Assembly (NCBI RefSeq): GCF_003688625.1
Contig: NZ_RCWY01000003.1
Location: 124,001-188,000, forward strand
Direction: 5' to 3'
DNA: 64,000 bases
Origin: Sphingomonas sp. PP-CE-3A-406
Lineage (GTDB): Bacteria > Pseudomonadota > Alphaproteobacteria > Sphingomonadales > Sphingomonadaceae
In this document: in pieces, positions 28,376-39,395 of the stretch
Layout of the letters: every line of letters starts with the position of its first letter
How positions within the stretch are numbered: position 1 is the stretch's first letter
Notes under the pieces: generated by a model
The model's database searches: none
What the model saw: only the letters and a program-made list of their open reading frames with translations
What the model was told of the DNA's origin: nothing
Made by a program: the position numbers and the translations under genes

Positions 28376-28885
28376 CTAATCGCGTGGCCGCTTTCGGTCA
28401 ACCGATTGCGCCAATTGCCGGATCGTTCGCCCCGTCAGCGGATCTCGCCATTTTGGGATCAGGCTGGCGAGGGGACCGAGGACGAAGCTGCGGGTGCGAA
28501 ACGCGGCGTGGGGAACGGTGAGCCCGGGTGACGACCACGCGCCGCCAGACCAGAGGATGATGTCCAGGTCCAGCACGCGGCTGCCCCAGCGGCGGCCGGG
28601 GCGGCGGCCGAACGTGCGCTCGATGTGTTTGAGGCGGACCAGCAGCGCGGCGGGGTCCTCCTGCGTTTCGATCAGCGCGACGGCGTTGGCGTAGCGGCGG
28701 TTCGAAGGGCCAAGCGGTGCGCTGGCGACGGTCGGCGATCGTGCGACGACATTGCCGAGGGCCTTCAGCGCGGCGGCAATCTCGCGCTCGGGGCTCCCGT
28801 GACGGCCGCGGCGGTTGGAGCCGAGCGCGATCGCGTAGGTGGTTGTGGCCTCCGCGATCGTCGGGTGCGGGGTTGCAGGCGACAT
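28376..28885 (-). CDS. folK: 2-amino-4-hydroxy-6-hydroxymethyldihydropteridine diphosphokinase
   Basis: A 169-residue HPPK that transfers pyrophosphate from ATP to the pterin just before the FolP step. YAIALGSNRRGRHGSPEREI is the start of the fold, SAPLGPSNRRYANAVALI the pterin-binding region, and RRWGSRVLDLDIILWSG the ATP/Mg-binding motif with the paired aspartates. The tRNA-Lys gene lies 21 bp downstream. folP is elsewhere (9563), so the folate genes are dispersed. Confidence 0.94.
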   Translation of the reverse strand: MSPATPHPTIAEATTTYAIALGSNRRGRHGSPEREIAAALKALGNVVARSPTVASAPLGPSNRRYANAVALIETQEDPAALLVRLKHIERTFGRRPGRRWGSRVLDLDIILWSGGAWSSPGLTVPHAAFRTRSFVLGPLASLIPKWRDPLTGRTIRQLAQSVDRKRPRD

Positions 28886-28907
28886 TTGGTCCGCCTAGCG
28901 CAATCCC

Positions 28908-29642
28908 ATGGATTCCACACCTTACGCTTCCGAGCTTCCCGAAACCGTCGACGAGACCGGCGACGGCGACGTTACGACCGTCTTCGCGCCCGTCTCCGCG
29001 CTGCCCGAGACCGAGCCGCCGCATGACTGCCCGCTATGCCCGCGCCTCGTCGGCGTGCGCGAGCAGTTGCGGACCGAGTTCCCGACCTGGTGGAACGCGC
29101 CGGTCCCTGCGTTCGGCGATCCGGCCGCGTGGCTCGGCATCATTGGTCTCGCGCCTGGGAAGCACGGCGCTAATCGCACGGGCCGCGCGTTCACCGGCGA
29201 TTATGCAGGGCAGTTCCTGTACGAGACGCTCGGGCGGTTCGGGCTTGCGACGGGGACGTATGGCGCCAAAGCCGAGGACGGACTGGCGCTCGATGGCGCG
29301 ATCATCCTCAACGCGGTGAAGTGCCTGCCGCCCGAGAACAAGCCGACGCCGGAGGAAATCCGCACCTGTCGGCCGTTCCTGGAGACGCAGGCGGATGCGG
29401 TGCCGACCGCGCGCGTGTTCGTCGCACTGGGCCATATCGCGCATCAGTCGGCGGTGAAGATGCTCGGTGGGCGGTTGCCGAAAGCGCGCTTTGCCCACGG
29501 CGCGGAGCATGTGATGCCCGATGGTCGCATCCTGATCGATAGCTTCCATTGCTCGCGGTACAACGTGAATACAGGCGTGCTGACGGCGGACATGTTCGAC
29601 GCGGTGTTCAAGCGGGCGCTGGAGTTGCGCGGGGCGGTCTGA
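28908..29642 (+). CDS. family 5 uracil-DNA glycosylase (UdgB type)
   Basis: A 244-residue glycosylase. The N-terminal cysteines CPLCPRL and a further Cys in VKCLPPENKPTPEEIRTC fit the 4Fe-4S cluster ligands of family 4/5 enzymes. Motif A is GLAPGKHGANRTGRAFTGD, as in UDGb, which lacks the usual catalytic Asp/Glu here, and the last motif is SFHCSRYN instead of HPS. It excises uracil and some other deaminated bases from DNA. It diverges from folK. A family 1 Ung is encoded 3 kb away. Confidence 0.88.
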   Translation: MDSTPYASELPETVDETGDGDVTTVFAPVSALPETEPPHDCPLCPRLVGVREQLRTEFPTWWNAPVPAFGDPAAWLGIIGLAPGKHGANRTGRAFTGDYAGQFLYETLGRFGLATGTYGAKAEDGLALDGAIILNAVKCLPPENKPTPEEIRTCRPFLETQADAVPTARVFVALGHIAHQSAVKMLGGRLPKARFAHGAEHVMPDGRILIDSFHCSRYNVNTGVLTADMFDAVFKRALELRGAV

Positions 29643-29650
29643 AGCCCTCT

Positions 29651-29735
29651 CCGTCATCCTGACGAAAGTCAGGATCCAGGATGACAGTACACGGCGCTGC
29701 TTGGCTCTGGATCCTGACTTTCGTCAGGATGACGG
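29651..29735. repeat. R3 palindromic repeat
   Basis: CCGTCATCCTGACGAAAGTC and its complement GACTTTCGTCAGGATGACGG form the arms of an almost perfect palindrome between the convergent udgB and MBL-fold genes. Confidence 0.88.
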
Positions 29736-29753
29736 CGTGGGTTGGCAGCGCTT

Positions 29754-30791
29754 TTACTCGATCACCCAGGCCTCGCCGGCCTCTGGCGTGCGGAAGCGGT
29801 TCGCGGGGATGTGTTCGCGGATCAGCGCGGCGCGGAGATGCTCGGGCGGCTCGTTGATACCCTCTGACGTCAGCTCGAACGTGCCCCAGTGGACGCCGAT
29901 CGCATAGGCCGCGCCGAGCTGCTCGAACGCGGTCACCGCCTGGTCCGGGCCGATGTGGTTGTCGGTTTCGTGCCCTGCGAAATGATAGGCGCCGATCGGC
30001 AGGATCGCGAGGCGGACCGGCCCCGCGCGGCGCGCCTCGGTGGCCCAGCGCATGTCGCCGGGACCGGTGTCGCCCGCGAAATACAGGTTCCCACCGGGCA
30101 GCGTCACGGTGAAGCCTGCCCATAACGTCTTGTCGCGGTCGCCGGGGTCGTATTCGCTCCAGTGATGCGCGCGGTCGACGATCACATCGATGCCGGGACG
30201 CAACGCCACCCGCCCGCCCCAGTCGCGCGCGACCGCATGGACGCCGCTGCGCGCGAGGATCTGGTCGTTGCCGAGGCCGGTCACGATCAGTGGTTTGTCG
30301 CGGTGCCAGAGTTTTCGCATCGCGGTCATGTCGAGATGATCGCGGTGGTCGTGGCTGAGCAGGATCAGGTCGATCTTCGGCAGGTCCGCGAGACGCACGC
30401 CGGGTTCGCGGACGCGCTTCACGCCGACGAACTGGACAGGGGACGATCGTTCGAGCCACATCGGATCGGTCAGGATGTTGAGCCCCTGGGTCTGCACCAG
30501 CACGGTCGAATGGCCGATCCAGGTGACGCGCATCGTCCGGCCCTCGACACGGGCCGGGGGCCGCGTCGGGGTAACGGGCACCTCGGGCCAAGTGCGGTAG
30601 GGCGGCTTCACGAGATTGCGGAGCAGCGCGACCGGGCCTTGCTTCTGCTCGCCGGTACTGCCCTGCACGCCGTCGGGGTTGAAGAAGCGCGTTCCGTTGA
30701 AGTGATCGCTCGGCGGAATGCTCTTCACGGACGGGGTGGAGCAACCGGCGAGGAGCGCGAAAGCGAGCAGTATCGAGCGGGTTCGGATCAT
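29754..30791 (-). CDS. MBL-fold metallo-hydrolase lipoprotein (NAPE-PLD-like)
   Basis: A 345-residue exported metallo-beta-lactamase-fold hydrolase. Signal peptide ILLAFALLAGCSTPS ends in a lipobox (LAGC), so it is likely a lipoprotein. The zinc site is SHDHRDHLD with later histidines in FAGDTGPGD and GVHWGTFELT. WIGHSTVLVQTQGLNILTDP is the family start. Homology is to the UlaG/NAPE-PLD group, which includes phosphodiesterases; the substrate is unknown. Confidence 0.88.
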   Translation of the reverse strand: MIRTRSILLAFALLAGCSTPSVKSIPPSDHFNGTRFFNPDGVQGSTGEQKQGPVALLRNLVKPPYRTWPEVPVTPTRPPARVEGRTMRVTWIGHSTVLVQTQGLNILTDPMWLERSSPVQFVGVKRVREPGVRLADLPKIDLILLSHDHRDHLDMTAMRKLWHRDKPLIVTGLGNDQILARSGVHAVARDWGGRVALRPGIDVIVDRAHHWSEYDPGDRDKTLWAGFTVTLPGGNLYFAGDTGPGDMRWATEARRAGPVRLAILPIGAYHFAGHETDNHIGPDQAVTAFEQLGAAYAIGVHWGTFELTSEGINEPPEHLRAALIREHIPANRFRTPEAGEAWVIE

Positions 30792-30859
30792 TTCGCGCTG
30801 ACGAATATGTCACCCGATCATCAGGGTCCAGTCACGCGCGCAGGGCCATAGCGACGAGC

Positions 30860-31435
30860 ATGGACGATGATTTCGAAGTGCGCGGGTTGCATGAGCAACT
30901 GTCGGAAGAGCGCGCGGCCAAGGGTGAGGCGTTCGACCAGCGGATCGCGTTGTTCACCGCGATCCTGGCGACGCTGGCGGCGGTGACCAGCTTTCTCGGC
31001 GGGCATACGCAGAACGAGGCGCTGCTCCACAAGAACGAGGCGGTGCTGATCAAGGCGCAGGCGTCGGATGCGTGGGGCTATTACCAGGCGGAGGATTTGA
31101 AGCGGCATATCGCGCAGATGGAGGTTGATCTCGCGCCGCCCGGGTTCGGTGCGACGCAGATGGCGACGCACCGGGCGGATATCGCGCGGTACAAGGCGCG
31201 GGGGACGGCGTTGAAGCGGGAGGCTGAGACGCTCGATCGACGCTCGGCGGCGGCGGATGGGGAGTCGGACGAGGCGCTTCGGCCGCATACGAAGCTGGCG
31301 CTGGCGGTGACCGCGATCCAGGTGGCGATCGCGCTGGCGTCGATCACCGCGCTGACCGGGCGGCGGTGGTTGCTGTGGGTTGCGGGGGCGGCTGCGCTGG
31401 TGGGGGCGGTGTTGGCCGGGCTGGCTTGGTTCTGA
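30860..31435 (+). CDS. DUF4337 membrane protein
   Basis: A 191-residue protein of the DUF4337 family. One membrane helix lies near residues 30-47 (IALFTAILATLAAVTSFLGG), then NEAVLIKAQASDAWGYYQAE, a polar helical middle likely to form a coiled coil (HRADIARYKARGTALKREAE), and two C-terminal membrane helices. The function of the family is unknown. It diverges from the MBL lipoprotein gene by 68 bp. Confidence 0.85.
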   Translation: MDDDFEVRGLHEQLSEERAAKGEAFDQRIALFTAILATLAAVTSFLGGHTQNEALLHKNEAVLIKAQASDAWGYYQAEDLKRHIAQMEVDLAPPGFGATQMATHRADIARYKARGTALKREAETLDRRSAAADGESDEALRPHTKLALAVTAIQVAIALASITALTGRRWLLWVAGAAALVGAVLAGLAWF

Positions 31436-31450
31436 CGCCCCCCAAAACTC

Positions 31451-31534
31451 CTTCATCCTGGGCTCGACCCAGGATCCAGAGCCGCATGCGCAGCACGTCG
31501 TAACTCTGGATTCCAGCTTTCGCTGGAATGACGG
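31451..31534. repeat. R3 palindromic repeat
   Basis: Two hairpins, ATCCTGGGCTCGACCCAGGA and ATTCCAGCTTTCGCTGGAAT, in the gap between convergent genes. It is related to 22191 and 29651. Confidence 0.85.
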
Positions 31535-31540
31535 GACGGG

Positions 31541-32401
<861 letters not shown>

Positions 32402-32448
32402 GGCGGCGCATATAAGGTGACGCGCCATGGAGTGCGAGCCTTCTTGCT

Positions 32449-32529
32449 GTTCCCCCGCGGAGGCGGGGGTCCAGGGTAACGGGGGGTGTCGTTTGTGATC
32501 CTGGGCCCCCGCCTTCGCGGGGGAACTAG
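32449..32529. repeat. R2-related palindromic repeat
   Basis: Arms GTTCCCCCGCGGAGGCGGGG and CCCCGCCTTCGCGGGGGAAC around a longer centre than other R2 copies. It lies between the divergent aguB and ung genes. Confidence 0.85.
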
Positions 32530-32574
32530 GAGCGGCGATTGACACTGCCCTGCCCTGTCCGACATGCGACGGGG

Positions 32575-33270
32575 ATGATCGATCATACGCTCCCGCCAAG
32601 CTGGCAGTCGCTCGCCGCCGAGTTCGAGGCGCCGTACATGCAGGCGCTGGGTGCCTTTCTGGAGGCCGAGCGGGCGGCGGGGGCTCGGGTGTTTCCCGAG
32701 GATGCGGACCGGTTTCGGGCGCTAGAACTGACGCCGCTCGATCAGGTGCGGGTCGTGATCCTGGGGCAGGACCCGTACCATGGCGAGGGGCAGGCGCACG
32801 GGCTGAGCTTCTCGGTGCGGGAGGGGGTGCGGACGCCGCCTAGCCTGGTGAATATCTACAAGGAGCTGGAGGCGGATCTCGGGGTTCCGCGAGCCCGCCA
32901 CGGCATGCTCGATCACTGGGCCGCACAGGGCGTGCTGTTGCTCAACGCGGTGCTGAGCGTGCGGATGGGCGAGGCTGCGTCGCACAGCAAGCGCGGGTGG
33001 GAGCGGTTTACCGATGCGGTGATCGCGGCAGTGAACGCGCAGGACAAACCGGTCGTGTTCCTGCTGTGGGGGGCGTATGCGCAGAAGAAAGCGGCGTTCG
33101 TCGACGACATCGCGAAGGGCGGGCGGCATCTGGTGATCCAGTCGGCGCATCCTTCGCCGTTGGCGGCGCGGACCGGGTTCTTCGGATCGCGGCCGTTCAG
33201 CCGGGCCAACGCCTTTCTCGAAACCAACGCGCGCCCTCCTATCGACTGGGCGCTGCCGGAGACTGAATGA
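32575..33270 (+). CDS. ung: uracil-DNA glycosylase, family 1
   Basis: A 231-residue Ung. Motif [21 protein letters not shown] holds the catalytic Asp66, [19 protein letters not shown] follows, and motif [16 protein letters not shown] contains the catalytic His. It removes uracil from DNA during base excision repair. I start at the ATG at 32575 ([10 protein letters not shown]); the longer frame from 32539 reaches into the repeat. The stop overlaps the next gene (ATGATGA). Confidence 0.96.
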   Translation: MIDHTLPPSWQSLAAEFEAPYMQALGAFLEAERAAGARVFPEDADRFRALELTPLDQVRVVILGQDPYHGEGQAHGLSFSVREGVRTPPSLVNIYKELEADLGVPRARHGMLDHWAAQGVLLLNAVLSVRMGEAASHSKRGWERFTDAVIAAVNAQDKPVVFLLWGAYAQKKAAFVDDIAKGGRHLVIQSAHPSPLAARTGFFGSRPFSRANAFLETNARPPIDWALPETE

Positions 33271-33563
33271 TGAGTGACGAATATGTCTATGACGAAGCGA
33301 CCGGCGAGTGGGTCGCTGGCGGTGCTGCAACCGCGGTTGCGGACGACGCGGTCGTGGTGCGGGACTCGGTCGGTAATGTGCTGGCGGACGGCGACCAGGT
33401 GACGCTGATCAAGGACCTGACCGTGAAGGGCGCGGGGCAGACGCTGAAGCGCGGCACGCTGATCAAGTCGATCCGGTTGACCGGCGACGCGCAGGAGATC
33501 GACTGCCGGTACGAGGGGATCAAAGGGCTGGTGCTGCGCGCGGAATTCGTTCGGAAGCGGTAG
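33267..33563 (+). CDS. PhnA-domain protein lacking the zinc ribbon
   Basis: A 98-residue protein. Residues 28-98 are the PhnA/YjdM C-terminal domain ([45 protein letters not shown]). The N-terminal four-cysteine zinc ribbon of YjdM is missing and replaced by [16 protein letters not shown]. PhnA was once linked to phosphonate use, but its actual role is unclear and no phn genes are nearby. It is coupled to ung by overlapping stop and start codons. Confidence 0.85.
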   Translation: MMSDEYVYDEATGEWVAGGAATAVADDAVVVRDSVGNVLADGDQVTLIKDLTVKGAGQTLKRGTLIKSIRLTGDAQEIDCRYEGIKGLVLRAEFVRKR

Positions 33564-33599
33564 GTTGGGCGATGGCCGGCGCCAAAGGTCACGATAAAG

Positions 33600-34454
33600 T
33601 TACGCTCGGAAACGGCGCCGGCCGCGACCTTCATGGTCATCCTCACCTTCGTCTTCGGCGCGGACCCTTTCCGGATATTTCGGCGGGATCGTCGCCTTGG
33701 CCGCCGCAAGCTGTGCCTCGAAATTCGGGCCGAGTGGTGAGGGAGAGGGTGGCGCGGGACGGGGCCTGGCCACGGGTTCGGCGCGGATATCGGCGACTTC
33801 GAGCGCCGTCGCCAGCGCCTCGGGGGCCATCAGGCGGTGCGGTTCGGCGGGCATCGGCGGCGCGAGCGCGGCGAGCGTGGTCTCGACCGGCGGTACCGGG
33901 ATGGGCGCCGGCGCCGGCGACTGGCCGGGGGTGCGATAGCGATCCGGTTGGTGCGCGCGCAGGAGGAACATCAGCAGGCGATCGTTGTAGCGGATACGCT
34001 GGCCGACGCGGTTGCCGTCGCGGTCGAACACCGGCTCGGGCGATCCGTTGATCGCGCGGTCGAAGGCGAGATCGACCAGCCGCAGCGACGCGGTCTGCAC
34101 CGCCGCATCCCACGCCGCCGCGAACGCGCCGCCATCGGCCGCGCGGCGCAGGCGGTAACACGAGGTCGCCGACATGTTCACCTCGATCGCGGCCTGCGTG
34201 ACCGAGCCGGTATCCGCCAGCACGCCGATGAACGCCTGCTGCGTCGCGACCGTCCAGCCATCGTGCCGCACCTTCCGGCGGACCGGTACCCAGTCGTATT
34301 CGGCGAGGTCGAAGTCCTCGACCGTCGGGAGATGCTCGGCCTCGATGATGGTCATCGCGGTGGTCCGTGTCGGCTCGGGAGTGGCCGGTTCGAGAGTGGG
34401 GGCGATGTCGGGCATGACATCGCGGCGAGCGCGCGTGCGCGTGGGTTTGGTCAT
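33600..34454 (-). CDS. putative helix-turn-helix protein with Pro-rich tail
   Basis: A 284-residue protein. Residues ~65-115 (WTVATQQAFIGVLADTGSVT, QAAIEVNMSATSCYRLRRAA) form a probable helix-turn-helix resembling small-terminase or LysR-like DNA-binding segments. Residues 115-165 continue as a conserved helical region with NDRLLMFLLRAHQPDRYR. The rest is Pro/Ala-rich and probably disordered, with an acidic-then-basic tail. I have seen proteins of this type in sphingomonads but do not know their function. It borders the toxin-antitoxin pair. Confidence 0.65.
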   Translation of the reverse strand: MTKPTRTRARRDVMPDIAPTLEPATPEPTRTTAMTIIEAEHLPTVEDFDLAEYDWVPVRRKVRHDGWTVATQQAFIGVLADTGSVTQAAIEVNMSATSCYRLRRAADGGAFAAAWDAAVQTASLRLVDLAFDRAINGSPEPVFDRDGNRVGQRIRYNDRLLMFLLRAHQPDRYRTPGQSPAPAPIPVPPVETTLAALAPPMPAEPHRLMAPEALATALEVADIRAEPVARPRPAPPSPSPLGPNFEAQLAAAKATIPPKYPERVRAEDEGEDDHEGRGRRRFRA

Positions 34455-34556
34455 GGCCGGAGCGGATCAGGCGGGCGGCGTGTAGGACAGCATTTGCGTG
34501 GGCTGTTGGACTTTTTGTGGAGAGGGTGTGGCGCGAGAGCATCCGTCACGACAGCC

Positions 34557-34583
34557 GACATTCTCGACATCGAGCAGAATGTC
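34557..34583. promoter_or_regulatory. inverted repeat upstream of the phd-yoeB pair (putative operator)
   Basis: GACATTCT at 34557-34564 and AGAATGTC at 34576-34583 are a perfect 8-bp inverted repeat with 11-nt spacing, ending 15 bp before the antitoxin ATG. Phd/YefM antitoxins typically bind such palindromes to repress their own operon. Confidence 0.55.
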
Positions 34584-34598
34584 GCGCATCCTTGCCCT

Positions 34599-34847
34599 AT
34601 GCAGACCGTGACCTATTCCGAAGCGCGCGAGAACCTGAAAGCGGTGCTCGACAAGGTCGTAGCGGACCGGGGCCCCGTTATGATCACGCGCGAGCGCGGC
34701 GAGAATGTCGTGCTGATCTCGGCGAGCGAATGGGCCGGGATGGAGGAGACGCTCTATCTGTTGCGCTCGCCCAAGAACGCCGAGCGGTTGCTGGAAGCGG
34801 TCCGCGGGTTCGAGGCCGACGATGCAGAGGCAGTTCCTTTTCCGTGA
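34599..34847 (+). CDS. Phd/YefM-family antitoxin
   Basis: An 82-residue antitoxin. The N-terminal DNA-binding part MQTVTYSEARENLKAVLDKV and the MITRERGENVVLISASEWAG segment are typical YefM features; the C-terminal acidic region (GFEADDAEAVPFP) would wrap the toxin. It is the first gene of the module. Its stop codon overlaps the toxin GTG start (GTGA), giving tight coupling. It probably autoregulates through the palindrome at 34557. Confidence 0.92.
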   Translation: MQTVTYSEARENLKAVLDKVVADRGPVMITRERGENVVLISASEWAGMEETLYLLRSPKNAERLLEAVRGFEADDAEAVPFP

Positions 34848-35110
34848 ACGTAGCCTTCTGGCCTACGGCTTGGGAGGACTATCGTCACTGGCAGGATCAT
34901 AACGCGAAACTGGTCGACGTGTTGCACACGCTGATCGAGGAATGCCGACGCAATCCGTTCAAGGGCACCGGCAAACCCGAACCCCTCGGCGGCAATCTGT
35001 CAGGCTGGCGGTCGCGCCGGATCAGCCATGAGCATCGCCTGGTTTACCGTGTGGCGGGCAGCGGCGATGTTCAGACGTTGCAGCTCGCGCCGTGCCGGTA
35101 TCATTACTAG
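34844..35110 (+). CDS. yoeB: YoeB/Txe-family mRNA interferase toxin
   Basis: An 88-residue RelE-fold toxin that cleaves mRNA at the ribosome. AFWPTAWEDYRHWQDHNAKL is the family N-terminus, IEECRRNPFKGTGKPEPLGG holds the catalytic Glu region, WRSRRISHEHRLVYRV is the core and the C-terminus CRYHY carries the His-Tyr active-site pair. It begins with a GTG overlapping the antitoxin stop. Length and residues look intact, so the toxin should be active. Confidence 0.93.
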   Translation: MNVAFWPTAWEDYRHWQDHNAKLVDVLHTLIEECRRNPFKGTGKPEPLGGNLSGWRSRRISHEHRLVYRVAGSGDVQTLQLAPCRYHY

Positions 35111-35139
35111 AACTTAGATAATTTTGAATGGCTCCCGAA

Positions 35140-35928
35140 TTAAAAGAGCTGCTTCAATAGTTTTCCCGCTTGTGAACGCTCTGTCAAAATTTGAGCAGAT
35201 TTTTTAAAGTCTGCGCTCAAACTTATACCACTAGCCTTAACGCTACGAGAAGTTAACTGAAGTCGCTTAATTGGAATAGCCAACGCAGCATAATCTGGGT
35301 CAAAGCAAAAATATGGCTCATCGTCGGCAAGGTACATGGACACCTGATCTTCTATATCCATCTGGCTTACAGGAAAAAAAGGATTGAAACCTGTAAGCTC
35401 TGGAGGGCGACGCATTTTGTATTGAACAATCTCTCTTAGGTTCTTCATCCAAAGATAAACATTGATACTCTCGATGCTCGCGCCTTGAAGAATATCAACA
35501 GCCGATAGGTGCTTGGTTGCTAGCGCTATCGCGATGCCGTGATCGCCTTTAGCAGTCTTATTATTGAACCGGCTAACTGCAAGGCCGGTAGCGCCGCTTG
35601 TAGTAAATACTTTATTACACCTGATAATAGACAACCCTTTCAGGTGAAGCTCCACCCGCAAGGCATAGAATATAGAATAGTAAAGTTTTACGGCCGACCA
35701 CAGAAAGTTACCATTGCTTATATCGACCAACGCCTGCAAAAGGGTTAAAACACTTCTTTCAAACTGCCCTTGAATGTCTTCCTGTATTTTATCCGCCAAT
35801 ACATTGGAGTCATTTAAAGACAACTTGAGAGAGATAAGCGCGTCGATATGTTCAACAAATCGTTCTGGATTTTGACACCCTAATTTATGCTCAAAAAAAG
35901 TTTGAACAGCTGATCTTTCAAAATGCAT
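35140..35928 (-). CDS. unknown partner protein of the DGQHR cassette
   Basis: A 262-residue mainly helical protein of no family I can name. The middle segment FLWSAVKLYYSIFYALRVEL resembles the helix of HEPN-type and related nucleotidyltransferase-partner proteins (xxYYSxFxA), but the HEPN catalytic R-x4-6-H is not evident, so this is only a hint. The codons are strikingly AT-rich compared with the surrounding genes. It starts 11 bp inside the 3' end of the DGQHR gene, so the two are translationally coupled. No signal peptide. Confidence 0.7.
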   Translation of the reverse strand: MHFERSAVQTFFEHKLGCQNPERFVEHIDALISLKLSLNDSNVLADKIQEDIQGQFERSVLTLLQALVDISNGNFLWSAVKLYYSIFYALRVELHLKGLSIIRCNKVFTTSGATGLAVSRFNNKTAKGDHGIAIALATKHLSAVDILQGASIESINVYLWMKNLREIVQYKMRRPPELTGFNPFFPVSQMDIEDQVSMYLADDEPYFCFDPDYAALAIPIKRLQLTSRSVKASGISLSADFKKSAQILTERSQAGKLLKQLF

Positions 35929-36967
35929 ATGCGTCTTTGCTATCTATAACTCTAGACATTCCTTTTTCGAGATACTGATAGACGTTTTTACGGGCAGTTT
36001 TCCCATCTTGCCCCTGCAAATCCTCCCAGCGAAGCAGTTCCCTAGAACTTAGCCCCAATATCTCTGTAATGGCCTGCACAGAAAAAGAGCCTCGCTCCGC
36101 GCATTTAAAGATCAATTTATCAAGAAGAAAATCTATAGCTCCGTTAAAGCCAGCAGCTTTGAAGAAGGGATTCTGAGATGAACTCGCCCAGGTTTTATCT
36201 GTTACATATGCATTTTTAATAGCACTAAAATAGTTGCTCACTACCGTAGCCTGATGATCAAGAGACTTAAGCTTCCTCTTGGGAAACTCCCCGTCTGGCT
36301 CGAAACCTTTTTTAAGCGCCGTTACGAATGTGGAAAGCTCGATTTTGCCCGCCCCTCGAGGCGCACCTGGAAACTTTATTAAGTTATAAAGGGGTGACTT
36401 AGGCTCGTCATTGAGCTGATTGGCAATATCACGCGCCCTATTAATCGCATGATTTGGATCATTGCCAGTCTCACCAAACAGGTCGAACAGTAGACTCTTT
36501 GGAACTGGCCTTTGCTCAGTATTAATATTTAAAAATATTGTCGCAGCGTGCTTTGTAGTTAATCCAATGCACAGTGTAACTATTACTACGCGACCGCCAA
36601 CCGAAGAATCATCTTCCATTGCATCTTCAAGACCTGCCAGTCTGTGCTGGCCATCTATTGCCTGCGCTGCAGCACTTACCAAGCTAAAACTTATCTTGTT
36701 GTTTTTAACAACAACCTTGTTGGAGGCATCAGTCCAATTCAATATAAAAGAATTGAAGAAAGTGTTACCCTCGAGAATATAATCCTTAATGCTTTGTATT
36801 CTGCGAGTGTTTAAGGGCCGCTGGACCGCTCCTTCTTCGTCATCTCTGCCGCGAACTGCTACGTAATATATGTGGACCAGATCCTTAACTGGCATCGCAA
36901 ACGTGTAGGCGGTTACCCCACCAAGCTCGACCGGAATGCATTCCGCGGTAAATTTCTGATCCGACAT
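35918..36967 (-). CDS. DGQHR-domain protein (DndB-like)
   Basis: A 349-residue protein. The DGQHR box is at residues 105-109 (AAAQAIDGQHRLAGLEDA). It is preceded by the family's VQRPLNTRRIQSIKDYILEG and FNSFILNW and followed by IFLNINTEQRPVPKSLLFDL. The domain occurs in DndB, the regulator of DNA phosphorothioation, and in other ParB-related proteins of mobile islands. No dnd, dpd or restriction genes are in the window, so this is a stand-alone member. It is AT-rich like its partner, ends 11 bp inside it, and lies 48 bp downstream of thiC on the same strand. Transferred origin is likely. Confidence 0.8.
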   Translation of the reverse strand: MSDQKFTAECIPVELGGVTAYTFAMPVKDLVHIYYVAVRGRDDEEGAVQRPLNTRRIQSIKDYILEGNTFFNSFILNWTDASNKVVVKNNKISFSLVSAAAQAIDGQHRLAGLEDAMEDDSSVGGRVVIVTLCIGLTTKHAATIFLNINTEQRPVPKSLLFDLFGETGNDPNHAINRARDIANQLNDEPKSPLYNLIKFPGAPRGAGKIELSTFVTALKKGFEPDGEFPKRKLKSLDHQATVVSNYFSAIKNAYVTDKTWASSSQNPFFKAAGFNGAIDFLLDKLIFKCAERGSFSVQAITEILGLSSRELLRWEDLQGQDGKTARKNVYQYLEKGMSRVIDSKDAYAF

Positions 36968-37015
36968 TCGGCTGACCCTATCATGCTCACATTTGCAGTG
37001 ATCATAGACCGATCA

Positions 37016-39032
<2,017 letters not shown>

Positions 39033-39118
39033 TGAGCATAGGCGGCTGGGGATGGGGTGCAATGGGAAACTTGGGGGGGGGGTGCGCGGGCGTGATGGGA
39101 TCGGCGCGATCTCGTTCG

Positions 39119-39222
39119 CCGCCCCGGCGGAGGCCGGGGCCCAATTGGCAAGGCGGATATGACGAAGGACCGTCTATCGTTACCGGCGTCCCCCGATTGG
39201 GCCCCGGCCTTCGCCGGGGTGG
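39119..39222 (+). repeat. R1 palindromic doublet repeat
   Basis: 104 bp. Left arm CCGCCCCGGCGGAGGCCGGG, right arm CCGGCCTTCGCCGGGGTGG, 48-nt core GGCAAGGCGG...CGTCCCCC. It lies between the ferritin-like gene and the thiC riboswitch; a 10-G run precedes it at 39073-39082. Confidence 0.9.
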
Positions 39223-39253
39223 TGTTTCTGTGCGTGGTTAGGGGCGCTAACGA

Positions 39254-39289
39254 GAAAGGCCGCTGCCCTAGCTGGGGCAACGGCCTTTC
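39254..39289 (-). terminator. probable intrinsic terminator after the ferritin-like operon
   Basis: GAAAGGCCG and CGGCCTTTC (9 bp) enclose a further TGCCC/GGGCA stem. On the minus strand the hairpin is followed by a T-rich TTTCTCGTT. It lies about 105 bp past the stop of the gene ending at 39396. Confidence 0.65.
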
Positions 39290-39395
39290 CTGCTACTCCG
39301 CGCGCCGTCAGTCGTAGCAAAGCTACGCCCTGTGGCGTGCTGTGCTGCGCTGGCCGCGCTTGGGCGAGTCTTGCGCCAGCTTGGCGCAAGCCGCC

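Noticed and set aside
33600..34454. phage small terminase
   Set aside because: The HTH is similar in style, but no large terminase, portal or other phage gene is nearby, so it is described only as an HTH protein.
35140..35928. HEPN ribonuclease call for the DGQHR partner
   Set aside because: The helix YYSIFYALRVEL is suggestive, but the required R-x4-6-H motif is not visible, so no family is assigned.
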